From: UBA11373 sp046714175
GTDB lineage: Bacteria > Actinomycetota > Acidimicrobiia > Spongiisociales > UBA11373
NCBI GenBank assembly: GCA_046714175.1
Contig: JBKKBI010000019.1
Span: 1-9,311 of the forward strand
Length of the DNA stretch: 9,311 bases
Reading direction: 5' to 3'
This document shows positions 1 to 6,579 of this stretch, piece after piece. The notes under the pieces are model-generated. The model had not been told where the DNA came from. It searched no databases and saw only the letters and a program-made list of their open reading frames with translations. The translations under genes and the position numbers were made by a program. Position 1 is the stretch's first letter. Every line of letters starts with the position of its first letter.

Positions 1-1914
1 CTCAGTCAGTACGGCGGCTTTGGCATGTCGAAGGAGGGCTACACCTCCGACCAGATCATCTCGCATTACTACACAGGAACCTCGGTCCAAGTCGTGCACG
101 AGAGCTTCGACATCCCGCTGTGGGTCAACGTCGACGTCGCCGCCACGGCCACGTTCTCGGTGCAGGCCATCTCCGGGCCGGGGGTTCCGGTGATGCTGAG
201 CAACGGGACGAGCACGGTGGCGGTGGCGCCCGGGGAGACTTTCACCGTTGCCTCAGTCGGCGGGGGCAACTGCCTGCTCACCGCCCCGGCTGGCAACCTC
301 GACGGACCTTGCATCTTCGATGGGGAATGGGACGGATGGCAACCCGACTTCGCCTCGCCCTCGACCCTGATACAGATCCCGGGGTGTGCCAATACCAGTG
401 GTCCACTGTGTAAGTTCGCCCGAGGGTCATTGCACATCAGGCCGCACAGCGATCCCGGCCAATTCAACGTGGTAATCGAGATCGATCCCGAGGACTACAC
501 CCTTGGCATCGCCGAGATGCCCTACTCCTGGGGATCCGTGGGTGGCATGGCGGCGCTCGAGGCCCAGGCAATTGCGGCGCGTTCGTACGCGCTGCGCTCG
601 GCATTCGATCGGGGTAATCCCGCTGCCCTCGGACGTCGGTTTTGCTGGTGCCACGTCCAGGCCACGACCGCCGATCAGTCCTATGTCGGCTTCGGCTATG
701 GCGCGCTGAACTGGACCAACGCAGTGCGCAACACCGACGGCGAGGTGGTCACCCATCCCCTTCACACCAGTAGTGGGAACCTGCTGCCGATCAAGTCGTT
801 CTACGCCTCGAGCACGTATGGATGGACCGAGTCTTATGCCGATGGCTTTGGCGGCACCAATCAAGCCCATCTGCAGGCGGTCGACGATCACTGGAGCGCC
901 AACCCCGATCTCAACCCGTTCGCCCGCTGGTCCAAAGACATCACCGCCTCGGAGTTGGCCACGATCCTCACCCAGCGCACCAGCGTCGCCATGAGCACCG
1001 TGACCAGCGCCACGATCACCAAGTGCTCCGGATCGGGGGCGGCGCTGGAGATTCGCTTCACCGGAGGCGGCAACTCCGTCACAGTCAGGACTCGGGACCT
1101 GCGCGGCTGGCTCGGATTGCGCTCGATGCAGGTGCACAGTGTCGGTTCGCCGCCCCCGCAGTTCCCAACCTGCCCCAGTCCTTTGGGAACCCTGCCCACC
1201 GGGTCGCTGCCCAGCGACCTGGTGGAGTCGGTGGGTCTCCACGAAGTGGCCAGTGGGATCTTCCGTCTCCACGTCCCGGGTGCCTCGGTGCTCGAGTTCT
1301 ACTACGGAGATCCCGCTGACATACCGTTCTCTGGAGACTGGGACTGCGACGGGATCACATCACTCGGGCTCTATCGGGTGAGCGCCGGGTTCCTGTTCCT
1401 GCGCAACCAGAACAGCTTCGGGGTGGCCGACATCGACATCTACTACGGGCTACCCGGCGACCGTCCCATCGCCGGGGACTGGGACCATGACGGCTGTGAG
1501 ACGATCGGGATCTACCGTCCCTCCAACCAGCGGTTCTACCTCCGCAATGAGAACAGCTTCGGAGTGGCCGATGTCGACTTCCTCTTCGGTGTCCCCGGTG
1601 ACCTGCCCCTGGCGGGGGACTGGGATGGGGATGGCATCGATACGGTCGGTGTCTACCGGCCCTCCAGCCGGACCGTCTACCTGACGAACTCGGTCACCGG
1701 CGGTTCGGCGGACGTCGTGTACTTCTACGACGCTGCCCAGTCGACCGACCGGGTGATTGTGGGGGACTGGGACGGTGACGGGATCGACACCCTCGGTCTA
1801 TACCGGCCGGCAACGGCGACCTTCTACCTCCGCGATGACTACGAGGGTGGACCTGACTACATCTTCGTGTTCGGTATCCCTCAGTTGACACCGATCACCG
1901 GGCTCTGGGGCTGA
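1..1914 (+). CDS. SpoIID/LytB-domain secreted protein with C-terminal GDWDxDG repeats (5'-partial)
   Basis: Likely a secreted peptidoglycan-cleaving protein. SpoIID family members are lytic transglycosylases acting on glycan strands. The frame is open from base 1, and bases 1-24 encode LSQYGGFG, part of the family motif GHGxGMSQYGA. The ATG at 25 is therefore internal and the gene starts upstream of the window. After this motif comes GYTSDQIISHYYTGT, then a beta-rich stretch. The SpoIID core follows: AEMPYSW around base 511-531, whose Glu (514-516) aligns with the catalytic Glu region of SpoIID; GGMAALEAQAIAARSYALR (538-597); SSTYGWTES (808-834); and HLQAVDDHWS. The C-terminus (from about 1297) has GDWD-type repeats with GD at 1333, 1474, 1615 and 1762, ending ITGLWG before TGA. 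It converges on the GT2 gene with a 4-bp gap. Sporulation is not implied, because such proteins are common in non-sporulating actinobacteria. I am confident of the family; the exact substrate is inferred. Confidence 0.88.
   Translation, partial: LSQYGGFGMSKEGYTSDQIISHYYTGTSVQVVHESFDIPLWVNVDVAATATFSVQAISGPGVPVMLSNGTSTVAVAPGETFTVASVGGGNCLLTAPAGNLDGPCIFDGEWDGWQPDFASPSTLIQIPGCANTSGPLCKFARGSLHIRPHSDPGQFNVVIEIDPEDYTLGIAEMPYSWGSVGGMAALEAQAIAARSYALRSAFDRGNPAALGRRFCWCHVQATTADQSYVGFGYGALNWTNAVRNTDGEVVTHPLHTSSGNLLPIKSFYASSTYGWTESYADGFGGTNQAHLQAVDDHWSANPDLNPFARWSKDITASELATILTQRTSVAMSTVTSATITKCSGSGAALEIRFTGGGNSVTVRTRDLRGWLGLRSMQVHSVGSPPPQFPTCPSPLGTLPTGSLPSDLVESVGLHEVASGIFRLHVPGASVLEFYYGDPADIPFSGDWDCDGITSLGLYRVSAGFLFLRNQNSFGVADIDIYYGLPGDRPIAGDWDHDGCETIGIYRPSNQRFYLRNENSFGVADVDFLFGVPGDLPLAGDWDGDGIDTVGVYRPSSRTVYLTNSVTGGSADVVYFYDAAQSTDRVIVGDWDGDGIDTLGLYRPATATFYLRDDYEGGPDYIFVFGIPQLTPITGLWG
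1297..1911 (+). repeat. Protein-level tandem repeats, period 47-49 aa, in the SpoIID-domain protein
   Basis: Four full units and a terminal half unit follow the plan YYGxPGDxPxxGDWDxDGxxTxGxYRPxxxxFYLRNxNSFGxAD. The GD of each unit begins at 1333, 1474, 1615 and 1762, and the terminal GLWG at 1900, giving steps of 141, 141, 147 and 138 bp. Units 2 and 3 are closest, sharing NSFGVAD and YRPS. The DxDxDG cores resemble calcium-binding loops of FG-GAP/VCBS-type repeats. The array could form a beta-propeller-like or solenoid structure. Calcium binding is inferred from the aspartate pattern. Confidence 0.85.
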
Positions 1915-1918
1915 CCCC
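1907..1918. other. Short stem-loop over a convergent gene junction
   Basis: GGGG-CTGA-CCCC lies exactly across the junction of the convergent SpoIID-type and GT2 genes. It holds the TGA of the first gene in its loop and ends one base before the stop of the second. The 4-bp stem has no T tract on either side, so it is only a weak candidate for a bidirectional terminator. No other terminator fits in the 4-bp gap. Confidence 0.2.
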
Positions 1919-2965
1919 TCACGAGTTGTCGCCACCCAGCCCCAGCACCCACACCACCACCCTTCGGTACCAGGCCATCCCGCGATCGATGATCCCCATG
2001 AACGGCGGCAACGAGATCTGGGTGATGCCGCGAAACTCGGCGCCCATCGTGCGGATCATTTCCCGGTCGGAGACGATTCGTTGTGCTCGGGTCTGCCGTG
2101 CCTCAGCCGCGACTTCGTGACGCAGCCGCCATAGGTCTTTCCACCCCTGCACCTTGTCGCCGAACCAATGGTTCTTGATGGCGGCGGCGACGATCCCGAA
2201 CTCGACGGCGAGCAGTGCGGGCGCGAGCAGTACGAGAGTGGAGGGCCGATAATTGGCGAACACCATCCGCAGCCGGTTGCGCTCCAGGTAATACATCTTC
2301 TTGGCGTGCCGCTCGAAGTCGTAGTCGTGCGACACCCGTGAGTCAGGCACCTGGACGGCGCGCAGACCGCGCAGCCGCAGTCGCCATCCCAGATCGACGT
2401 CCTCGAGATAGAGGAAGTATCCGGCGCGGAACCCCTCCAGGGTGTCGAATGTCTCCCGCTTGATCGCCAGCCCTGCACCCGAGGGGAATGCCACCGTGCC
2501 CCCACGGTGATCGGGTGGAATCGACTTTCCCACATCGGTGGACCAGGCGAAACCGAGATAGGTGAGCTCGCTGTGTGAGGTGAAAAAGTGATCCGGTCGG
2601 TCGACCAGATCCAGCGTGGGTTGGGCGGCGCCGACCCCCGGCTCCTCTAGTGCGGCCAGCAGCGGACCGAGCCAGCCGGGGTGGGGCTCGGTGTCGGGGT
2701 TGAGGAATACCAGCGTCGGCTGGTGGGCCTTGGTCGCGCCAAGGTTGCAGCCGGCAGGGAACCCCAGATTGTCGGGAGCTTCGACAAGGTCTACTGGAAA
2801 ACCGGCGATGATCTCCCGGGTGCGATCGTCGGACGCGTTGTCGACGACGATCACCTGGGAGGGTCCTTCGGGATCATCCATCAGGCGCGAGAGAACGGCC
2901 GCTATGTGGCGTTCGGAGTTGTGGGTGACGATCACCACCGTCGCCGGATGCGGTCGCCGTGTCAT
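1919..2965 (-). CDS. GT2 family glycosyltransferase, rhamnosyltransferase (WbbL)-like
   Basis: Predicted to transfer a nucleotide-activated sugar onto a growing surface glycan at the inner face of the membrane. The 348-aa product shows the GT-A fold motifs in order: VIVTHNSE (11-18), VVDNASDD (40-47), NLGFPAGCN (66-74), FLNPDTEP (87-94) as the DxD-equivalent, FPSGAGLAIKRETF (160-173), and YLEDVDLGWRLRLRG (186-200) with the ED catalytic-base region. After the catalytic domain come a basic YYLERNRLRM segment, one hydrophobic segment (about 242-263) and a basic amphipathic tail. This layout is typical of dTDP-rhamnosyltransferase-like GT2 proteins of actinobacterial cell-envelope clusters, but the donor sugar cannot be read from sequence. 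The start ATG at 2965 has GGAG 7 nt upstream. It lies 57 bp downstream of the ligase/polymerase gene on the same strand and is probably cotranscribed with it. Confidence 0.87.
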   Translation of the reverse strand: MTRRPHPATVVIVTHNSERHIAAVLSRLMDDPEGPSQVIVVDNASDDRTREIIAGFPVDLVEAPDNLGFPAGCNLGATKAHQPTLVFLNPDTEPHPGWLGPLLAALEEPGVGAAQPTLDLVDRPDHFFTSHSELTYLGFAWSTDVGKSIPPDHRGGTVAFPSGAGLAIKRETFDTLEGFRAGYFLYLEDVDLGWRLRLRGLRAVQVPDSRVSHDYDFERHAKKMYYLERNRLRMVFANYRPSTLVLLAPALLAVEFGIVAAAIKNHWFGDKVQGWKDLWRLRHEVAAEARQTRAQRIVSDREMIRTMGAEFRGITQISLPPFMGIIDRGMAWYRRVVVWVLGLGGDNS

Positions 2966-2966
2966 C

Positions 2967-2990
2967 GAGTGGCTCCGTTCGGAGTCGCTC
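2967..2990 (-). promoter_or_regulatory. Inverted repeat enclosing the GT2 ribosome-binding site
   Basis: The 57-bp gap between the ligase-like gene and the GT2 gene holds an inverted repeat with 11-nt arms (2967-2977 and 2980-2990). The central part, CTCCG-TT-CGGAG on the + strand, is perfect. On the minus-strand transcript the downstream arm contains the GGAG Shine-Dalgarno (2976-2973), which would pair with CUCC (2984-2981) around a GAAC tetraloop. This could lower translation of the GT2. On a + strand RNA the whole 11-bp stem would form with two G-U pairs. No T tract is present, so it is not a classical terminator. The function is inferred. Confidence 0.3.
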
Positions 2991-3022
2991 CAAGTTCCCG
3001 GGGGTGACGCATGGGTGCGATG

Positions 3023-4342
3023 TTAGGAAGCGTCACCGCCGGCTCGGGTGTTGGCGACGCTCTCGGATGCCTCTGGGTCGGGGGCCAGGGCGAGGCCGGC
3101 GGCGAACCACCAGGTGGCCTCGAAGAGCACTGTCTGGGTCACCGCGGCGGAGAGCGCCACCACCAAAGCGCTGCGGCCGACGCGGTTGGAGGCGCGCCGC
3201 AGCACGGTGATCATCAGCACGGCGAAACCGGCGAAACCGATTGCGCCCGTCTCTCCGAGGAGCTCGAGGACAAGGTTGTGGGGCTCCTGGAGCCCCGCGG
3301 CCCACCCGGTACCCAGTCCGATCCCGCGCAGGGGATGCTCCCGAAAGGCCTCCACATATCGGGGCCAGACGACGCCGCGGTAGTCGATCGACTCTCCACT
3401 GCCGGAGCCGCCGTCTCCCGGGCCGAGGCTCAGACCCTGAGAGAAGCGAAACCCGATCGCCTGGGTGACGTCATTGCCCACGCCCTCAGGGTCGAGTGCC
3501 CATACGGAGCCGACGAGCACGAGAGTCGTTGCTGCGGAGACGAGCACTAGCCGAGTCGCCCCCCCGAGGGCATGTCGCTCGCGCCAGGCAAAGACGAGCA
3601 CCGTAACCACCAAGCCGAGGAGGCCGGTTCTGCTCAAGGTCAGGATCACTCCGAGCCACAGTCCGCCCACCACGGCGCCATCGAGGACCGGGCGCCTGAA
3701 GCCGAGTCCGCGGCGCGAAGCAAACAATGCCAGCAACGCCCACAGGTTCATCCAGGCGGCGGCATATCCCGGATCCTCGTGCCAATTGGTGATGGCGACG
3801 AACCCCTCATTTTGGTACGCCACTTTGGTGATGCGCTCCACACCGGGAAGATCGTTCGCCTGGGTGATGGCCTGTTCTCCGAAGGTCCCGGCCGCGAGCA
3901 GAGATACGAACAGTGCCGAGACGGCCATGGCTGCAGCGGACAGGAAGACAATCCTCAGGGTGGCGTCGACCGCCCCCGCCGGACGCAACTCGCGCTCGGT
4001 GGCGAGCAGCAGTCCGGTGCCAACGGCGAGAGCCAGGAGCAGGCGGAGGAATCTCTCCGGTGCAGCACCCGACCACGAGGCGAGAGCTGCGATCAGAAAC
4101 CCGGCGGCGGCGAGGGAAGCCGCGGAGTGCCACGGCCAGGAGCGGCCCCTCCAACCTTCGGCCGCTTGCCAGCCAAGCACCACGCAGAGCAGCACCAGCC
4201 ACGGCTTCCACGAGATCCACCAATGCAGCGCAACGGTGTGGAGGGGAAGCAGCCCGACCATCAACCGGAACAATCGGGCCCGAGACTCCGGCCGGGTGCC
4301 GCCAGGCGCCCGGGTGACGATGGCTGGCGCGCTCGCGGGCAT
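3023..4342 (-). CDS. O-antigen ligase/polymerase-like (Wzy_C/WaaL-type) integral membrane protein
   Basis: Probably polymerises a polysaccharide repeat or ligates it to its acceptor at the outer face of the membrane. The 439-aa product (from ATG 4342) is very hydrophobic, with about ten predicted membrane spans. Family-type features are LTLSRTGLLGL (234-244) in a span, then after a large extracytoplasmic loop the segment EHPLRGIGLGTG (335-346), then EPHNLVLELLGETGAIGF (353-370). The His of HN and the LxExG stretch are hallmarks of the PF04932-type domain. A second polar loop around 155-195 includes NWHEDPGY. The frame stays open to a GTG at 4444, but that would overlap the start and the ATYNE motif of the divergent GT2, so I chose ATG 4342. 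TACCTT lies 7 nt upstream of it, and ATG 4261 is an alternative. Whether it is a ligase or a polymerase cannot be decided here. Confidence 0.82.
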   Translation of the reverse strand: MPASAPAIVTRAPGGTRPESRARLFRLMVGLLPLHTVALHWWISWKPWLVLLCVVLGWQAAEGWRGRSWPWHSAASLAAAGFLIAALASWSGAAPERFLRLLLALAVGTGLLLATERELRPAGAVDATLRIVFLSAAAMAVSALFVSLLAAGTFGEQAITQANDLPGVERITKVAYQNEGFVAITNWHEDPGYAAAWMNLWALLALFASRRGLGFRRPVLDGAVVGGLWLGVILTLSRTGLLGLVVTVLVFAWRERHALGGATRLVLVSAATTLVLVGSVWALDPEGVGNDVTQAIGFRFSQGLSLGPGDGGSGSGESIDYRGVVWPRYVEAFREHPLRGIGLGTGWAAGLQEPHNLVLELLGETGAIGFAGFAVLMITVLRRASNRVGRSALVVALSAAVTQTVLFEATWWFAAGLALAPDPEASESVANTRAGGDAS

Positions 4343-4403
4343 CGCGCTCAAGGTAGCCGAGCACTCGAAGAGCCTGCGGGTGGCTCGCGGGTATCGTGAG
4401 GCG
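4343..4403. promoter_or_regulatory. Divergent promoter region with two candidate leaderless -10 boxes
   Basis: This 61-bp gap separates the divergent ligase-like and ExoA-like GT2 genes. On the + strand TATCGT (4392-4397) lies 6 nt before ATG 4404. On the minus strand TACCTT (4355-4350) lies 7 nt before ATG 4342. Both fit the actinobacterial TAnnnT -10 element placed so that transcription would begin at or next to the start codon. Neither gene has a well-spaced Shine-Dalgarno; GAGG at 4398-4401 is only 2 nt from its ATG. No clear TTGACA -35 is visible. A small inverted repeat, GAGCC-7 nt-GGCTC (4370-4386), lies between the two boxes. Confidence 0.4.
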
Positions 4404-5405
4404 ATGGCCGAGGCGACACCAGAAGTGGCCTTGCTGATCGCCACCTACAACGAGGCCGAGCGCATCGCGGCATGTCTGGACTCTCTTGTGGTCCAGGACT
4501 ACCCCGGCCCGATGCGGGTGGTGGTCGCCGACGGAGGTTCCACAGACGGCACCGTGGTCGAGGCGCAGCGGTTCCGCGACCGCCTCGATCTTACGGTTGT
4601 CGCCAACCCCGAGCGGCGGCAGGGCCCGGGCCTGAATCGAGCCGCTGGAGTTGTTTCCTCGGAGTACCTGATTCGCATCGATGCGCACACCGTGTACGCC
4701 CCCGACTACGTGTCGCAGTCGATGGCGACTCTCCGGGCCAGCGGGGCCGGCGCGGTGGGCGGGGCGCTGGCGCCGGTAGGCACCACACGGTTCGGCCGGG
4801 CGGTGGCCGCGGCGATGCGGTCACCACTCGCCACCGGTCCGGCCAAGTTTCACCGTCCCGACATGGCGGGAGAGGTCGACACCGTGTACCTCGGAGCATT
4901 TCGTCGTGCGGACTTCATGGCACTGGGCGGCTATCGCGCTTTCCCATCGGGGGCGGGGGAGGACGCGGACTTCTATCACCGGATGCGCCGGCGCGGCTGG
5001 CGGGTACACCTCGATCCCGAGATCCGCAGCGCTTATGAGCCCCGAGCGTCGCCGGGTGGCCTGCTGCGGCAGCATTTTCGGTACGGACAGGCCAAGGCCG
5101 AGATGTTGTGGGCCAACGGGGCCTTCCCGTCGTGGCGGCCCGCGGCCCCGGCGCTTCTCCTGGTTGGAGTCGTCGTGGGTGCCGTTGTTGCCGTGACTGG
5201 AACCGTGTGGCCACTTGGGACCGTGCTCGGGCTGTGGCTGATGGTTCTTGTGGGCGCCTGGGTGTTTGCCCGGGCGGGGTCGCCGCTGGTTCCTCTCGCC
5301 GCGGCTGTGATGCATTTCGGTTACGGATCGGGCCTGTGGTGGGGTGTCCTCAGGGGCCCGGGTCCGGTGCGCCGGATGCTCCGGACGGGGAATCGCGGGG
5401 GATGA
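4404..5405 (+). CDS. GT2 family glycosyltransferase, ExoA-like
   Basis: Predicted membrane-associated sugar transferase of polysaccharide assembly. The 333-aa product has ALLIATYNEAERI (9-21), VVVADGGSTDGT (39-50), GPGLNRA (74-80), LIRIDAHTVYAPDYV (89-103) with DAH at the metal-binding DxD position, GAFRRADF (164-171), GGYRAFPSGAGEDADFYHR (175-193) with the ED motif, and RQHFRYGQAKAEM (222-234). Two or three hydrophobic segments follow (about 247-268, 270-290 and possibly 296-315). The DAH motif and the arginine/glutamine-rich RYG segment resemble ExoA-type enzymes, known for an early transfer in succinoglycan synthesis. The actual linkage here is unknown. The frame extends far upstream, antisense to the ligase gene, but the fold begins at ATYNE, so ATG 4404 is chosen. 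ATG 4319 would add 28 residues with no family similarity. The 3' end overlaps the convergent GT2 by 56 bp. Confidence 0.85.
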   Translation: MAEATPEVALLIATYNEAERIAACLDSLVVQDYPGPMRVVVADGGSTDGTVVEAQRFRDRLDLTVVANPERRQGPGLNRAAGVVSSEYLIRIDAHTVYAPDYVSQSMATLRASGAGAVGGALAPVGTTRFGRAVAAAMRSPLATGPAKFHRPDMAGEVDTVYLGAFRRADFMALGGYRAFPSGAGEDADFYHRMRRRGWRVHLDPEIRSAYEPRASPGGLLRQHFRYGQAKAEMLWANGAFPSWRPAAPALLLVGVVVGAVVAVTGTVWPLGTVLGLWLMVLVGAWVFARAGSPLVPLAAAVMHFGYGSGLWWGVLRGPGPVRRMLRTGNRGG

Positions 5406-6579
5406 CCCCGTCGTGGGGGGTGTGGTACCAGCCTCGTCGCAACCGACTGGCCACCCTGATCGGGATTGCCAGGGCGGCCAGGATGAGCAGCGCCGGATAG
5501 CGCACCACGAAGCGGGCCGGGACTCCGTCCCGGATCAGGAACGGGATCGGGAGCAGGACCTGCACCGCCGTGGCTGCGATCCACCACGGGGCGGGTAGCA
5601 GCCAATCCGGTGTTCCGATCGCCGCCACCAATGTCACGATGCCAGAGACGAGGGCGATGAAGGTACGACCAGGCTGCACCAGTCGGAGAGCAAGATCGAG
5701 GAGCCCCAGAGACCGGCGGCGCAGCGACTCCCGCACCAGGGTGAAGAAATGGCGCCTGGCTGCAGCTCGCTTCCCGGCCGCCCATCGGGCTCTCTGCCCG
5801 ATCGCGGCAGTCAGAGTCGCCGGCTTCTCGTCGGCTACTCGTACGTCGTGCACCCAGTCGACCGTGGACCCGGTCAGGGTCAGCCGTACCCCGAGGTCGG
5901 CGTCTTCCGTCAGCGAGTCGCCGAAGCCTCCCGCTCGCTCCAGGGCGGAAGCGGTGATCGCCATGCCGGTGCCACTCAAGTCGGCGGACCAGCCCAGTCG
6001 GCGCCGCGCCTGTTGGATCATCCGATTCGATGCCCAATAGGAGACTGCGCCTGCCGTCGCCAGGAGCGAAACTTCCGGGTTGGTCACATGGAGATACGCC
6101 TGCAGGGTCACCGATCCGGCATCGAGTTCATCGGCGAACCGCGCCAGCAGGTTCGTGGGCACCCGATTGTCGGCGTCGATCACGACCAGGGTCTCATCCA
6201 CCTGCAGCGGGCGGCGCTGCAGGTGCCAGTCAAGGGCGGCTCCCTTGCCGGAGGGGCCAGCGGATCGAACGTCGACTGCCGCTCCGGAAGCGGTGGCCAC
6301 CGCGACGGTGTCGTCGGTGCACCGATCGGCGATCACCCACGTGGTAGTCAGAGTCGGCGAATATGCCTGTCGGTTCAGGTCACTGAGCAGTGATCCAACT
6401 ACGTGTCCCTCATCGTGCGCCGGTATCACTACCCGAAACCGGCGTTCCCCAGTCCCCGGCGGCGCGACCCGAGGCGCGGGCCAGCCGAACAGCGCTGTTA
6501 CCGCTCCGTAGGCCACGAACGCCAGCACCGCCAGCTCGACGAAGCGCACAACGGTTGCGATCACGACATCCGGGCTCAC
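5350..6579 (-). CDS. Membrane GT2 glycosyltransferase with QxxRW motif (processive/synthase type)
   Basis: A predicted polytopic glycosyltransferase working at the cytoplasmic face. The 409-aa product begins with one membrane span (about 5-31). The catalytic domain has VVIPAHDE (50-57), IADRCTDDT (83-91), GKGAALDW (111-118), VIDADNRV (133-140), LSGTGMAIT (201-209), LTEDADLGVRL (223-233) and QRARWAAG (262-269). Two or three more spans follow (about 305-323, 328-350 and 358-377). The D, DxD, ED and QxxRW set is characteristic of cellulose/hyaluronan-synthase-like GT2 enzymes, although non-processive relatives also carry it. There is no PilZ domain. The start is GTG at 6579, inside a GTGA overlap with the stop of the upstream M15 gene, which suggests translational coupling. 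The last 18 codons overlap the convergent ExoA-like gene antisense. The polymer is unknown. Confidence 0.85.
   Translation of the reverse strand: MSPDVVIATVVRFVELAVLAFVAYGAVTALFGWPAPRVAPPGTGERRFRVVIPAHDEGHVVGSLLSDLNRQAYSPTLTTTWVIADRCTDDTVAVATASGAAVDVRSAGPSGKGAALDWHLQRRPLQVDETLVVIDADNRVPTNLLARFADELDAGSVTLQAYLHVTNPEVSLLATAGAVSYWASNRMIQQARRRLGWSADLSGTGMAITASALERAGGFGDSLTEDADLGVRLTLTGSTVDWVHDVRVADEKPATLTAAIGQRARWAAGKRAAARRHFFTLVRESLRRRSLGLLDLALRLVQPGRTFIALVSGIVTLVAAIGTPDWLLPAPWWIAATAVQVLLPIPFLIRDGVPARFVVRYPALLILAALAIPIRVASRLRRGWYHTPHDGVIPRDSPSGASGAPDPGP

Noticed and set aside
25..27. ATG at 25 as the start of the SpoIID-type gene
   Set aside because: The upstream codons (bases 1-24) encode the conserved LSQYGGFG motif in frame, so this Met is internal and the gene begins outside the window.
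427..1272. 281-codon minus-strand frame opposite the SpoIID core
   Set aside because: It is antisense to conserved SpoIID motifs and has an Arg/Gly-rich composition without domain features.
1297..1911. CRISPR-like or DNA-level satellite repeat
   Set aside because: The 141-bp periodicity is explained by protein repeats with codon-level divergence. There are no short identical repeats with unique spacers.
1..1914. Evidence for a sporulation locus from the SpoIID domain
   Set aside because: No other sporulation gene is present, and SpoIID/LytB domains are widespread in non-sporulating actinobacteria.
3465..4403. Long in-frame upstream extension of the ExoA-like GT2 on the + strand
   Set aside because: It is antisense to the well-supported ligase-like gene, its translation is Ser/Thr/Arg-rich with no domain pattern, and the GT2 fold begins just after 4404.
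4343..4444. N-terminal extension of the ligase-like gene to GTG 4444
   Set aside because: It would overlap the start and first motif of the divergent GT2 and erase the intergenic promoter region. ATG 4342 is better placed.
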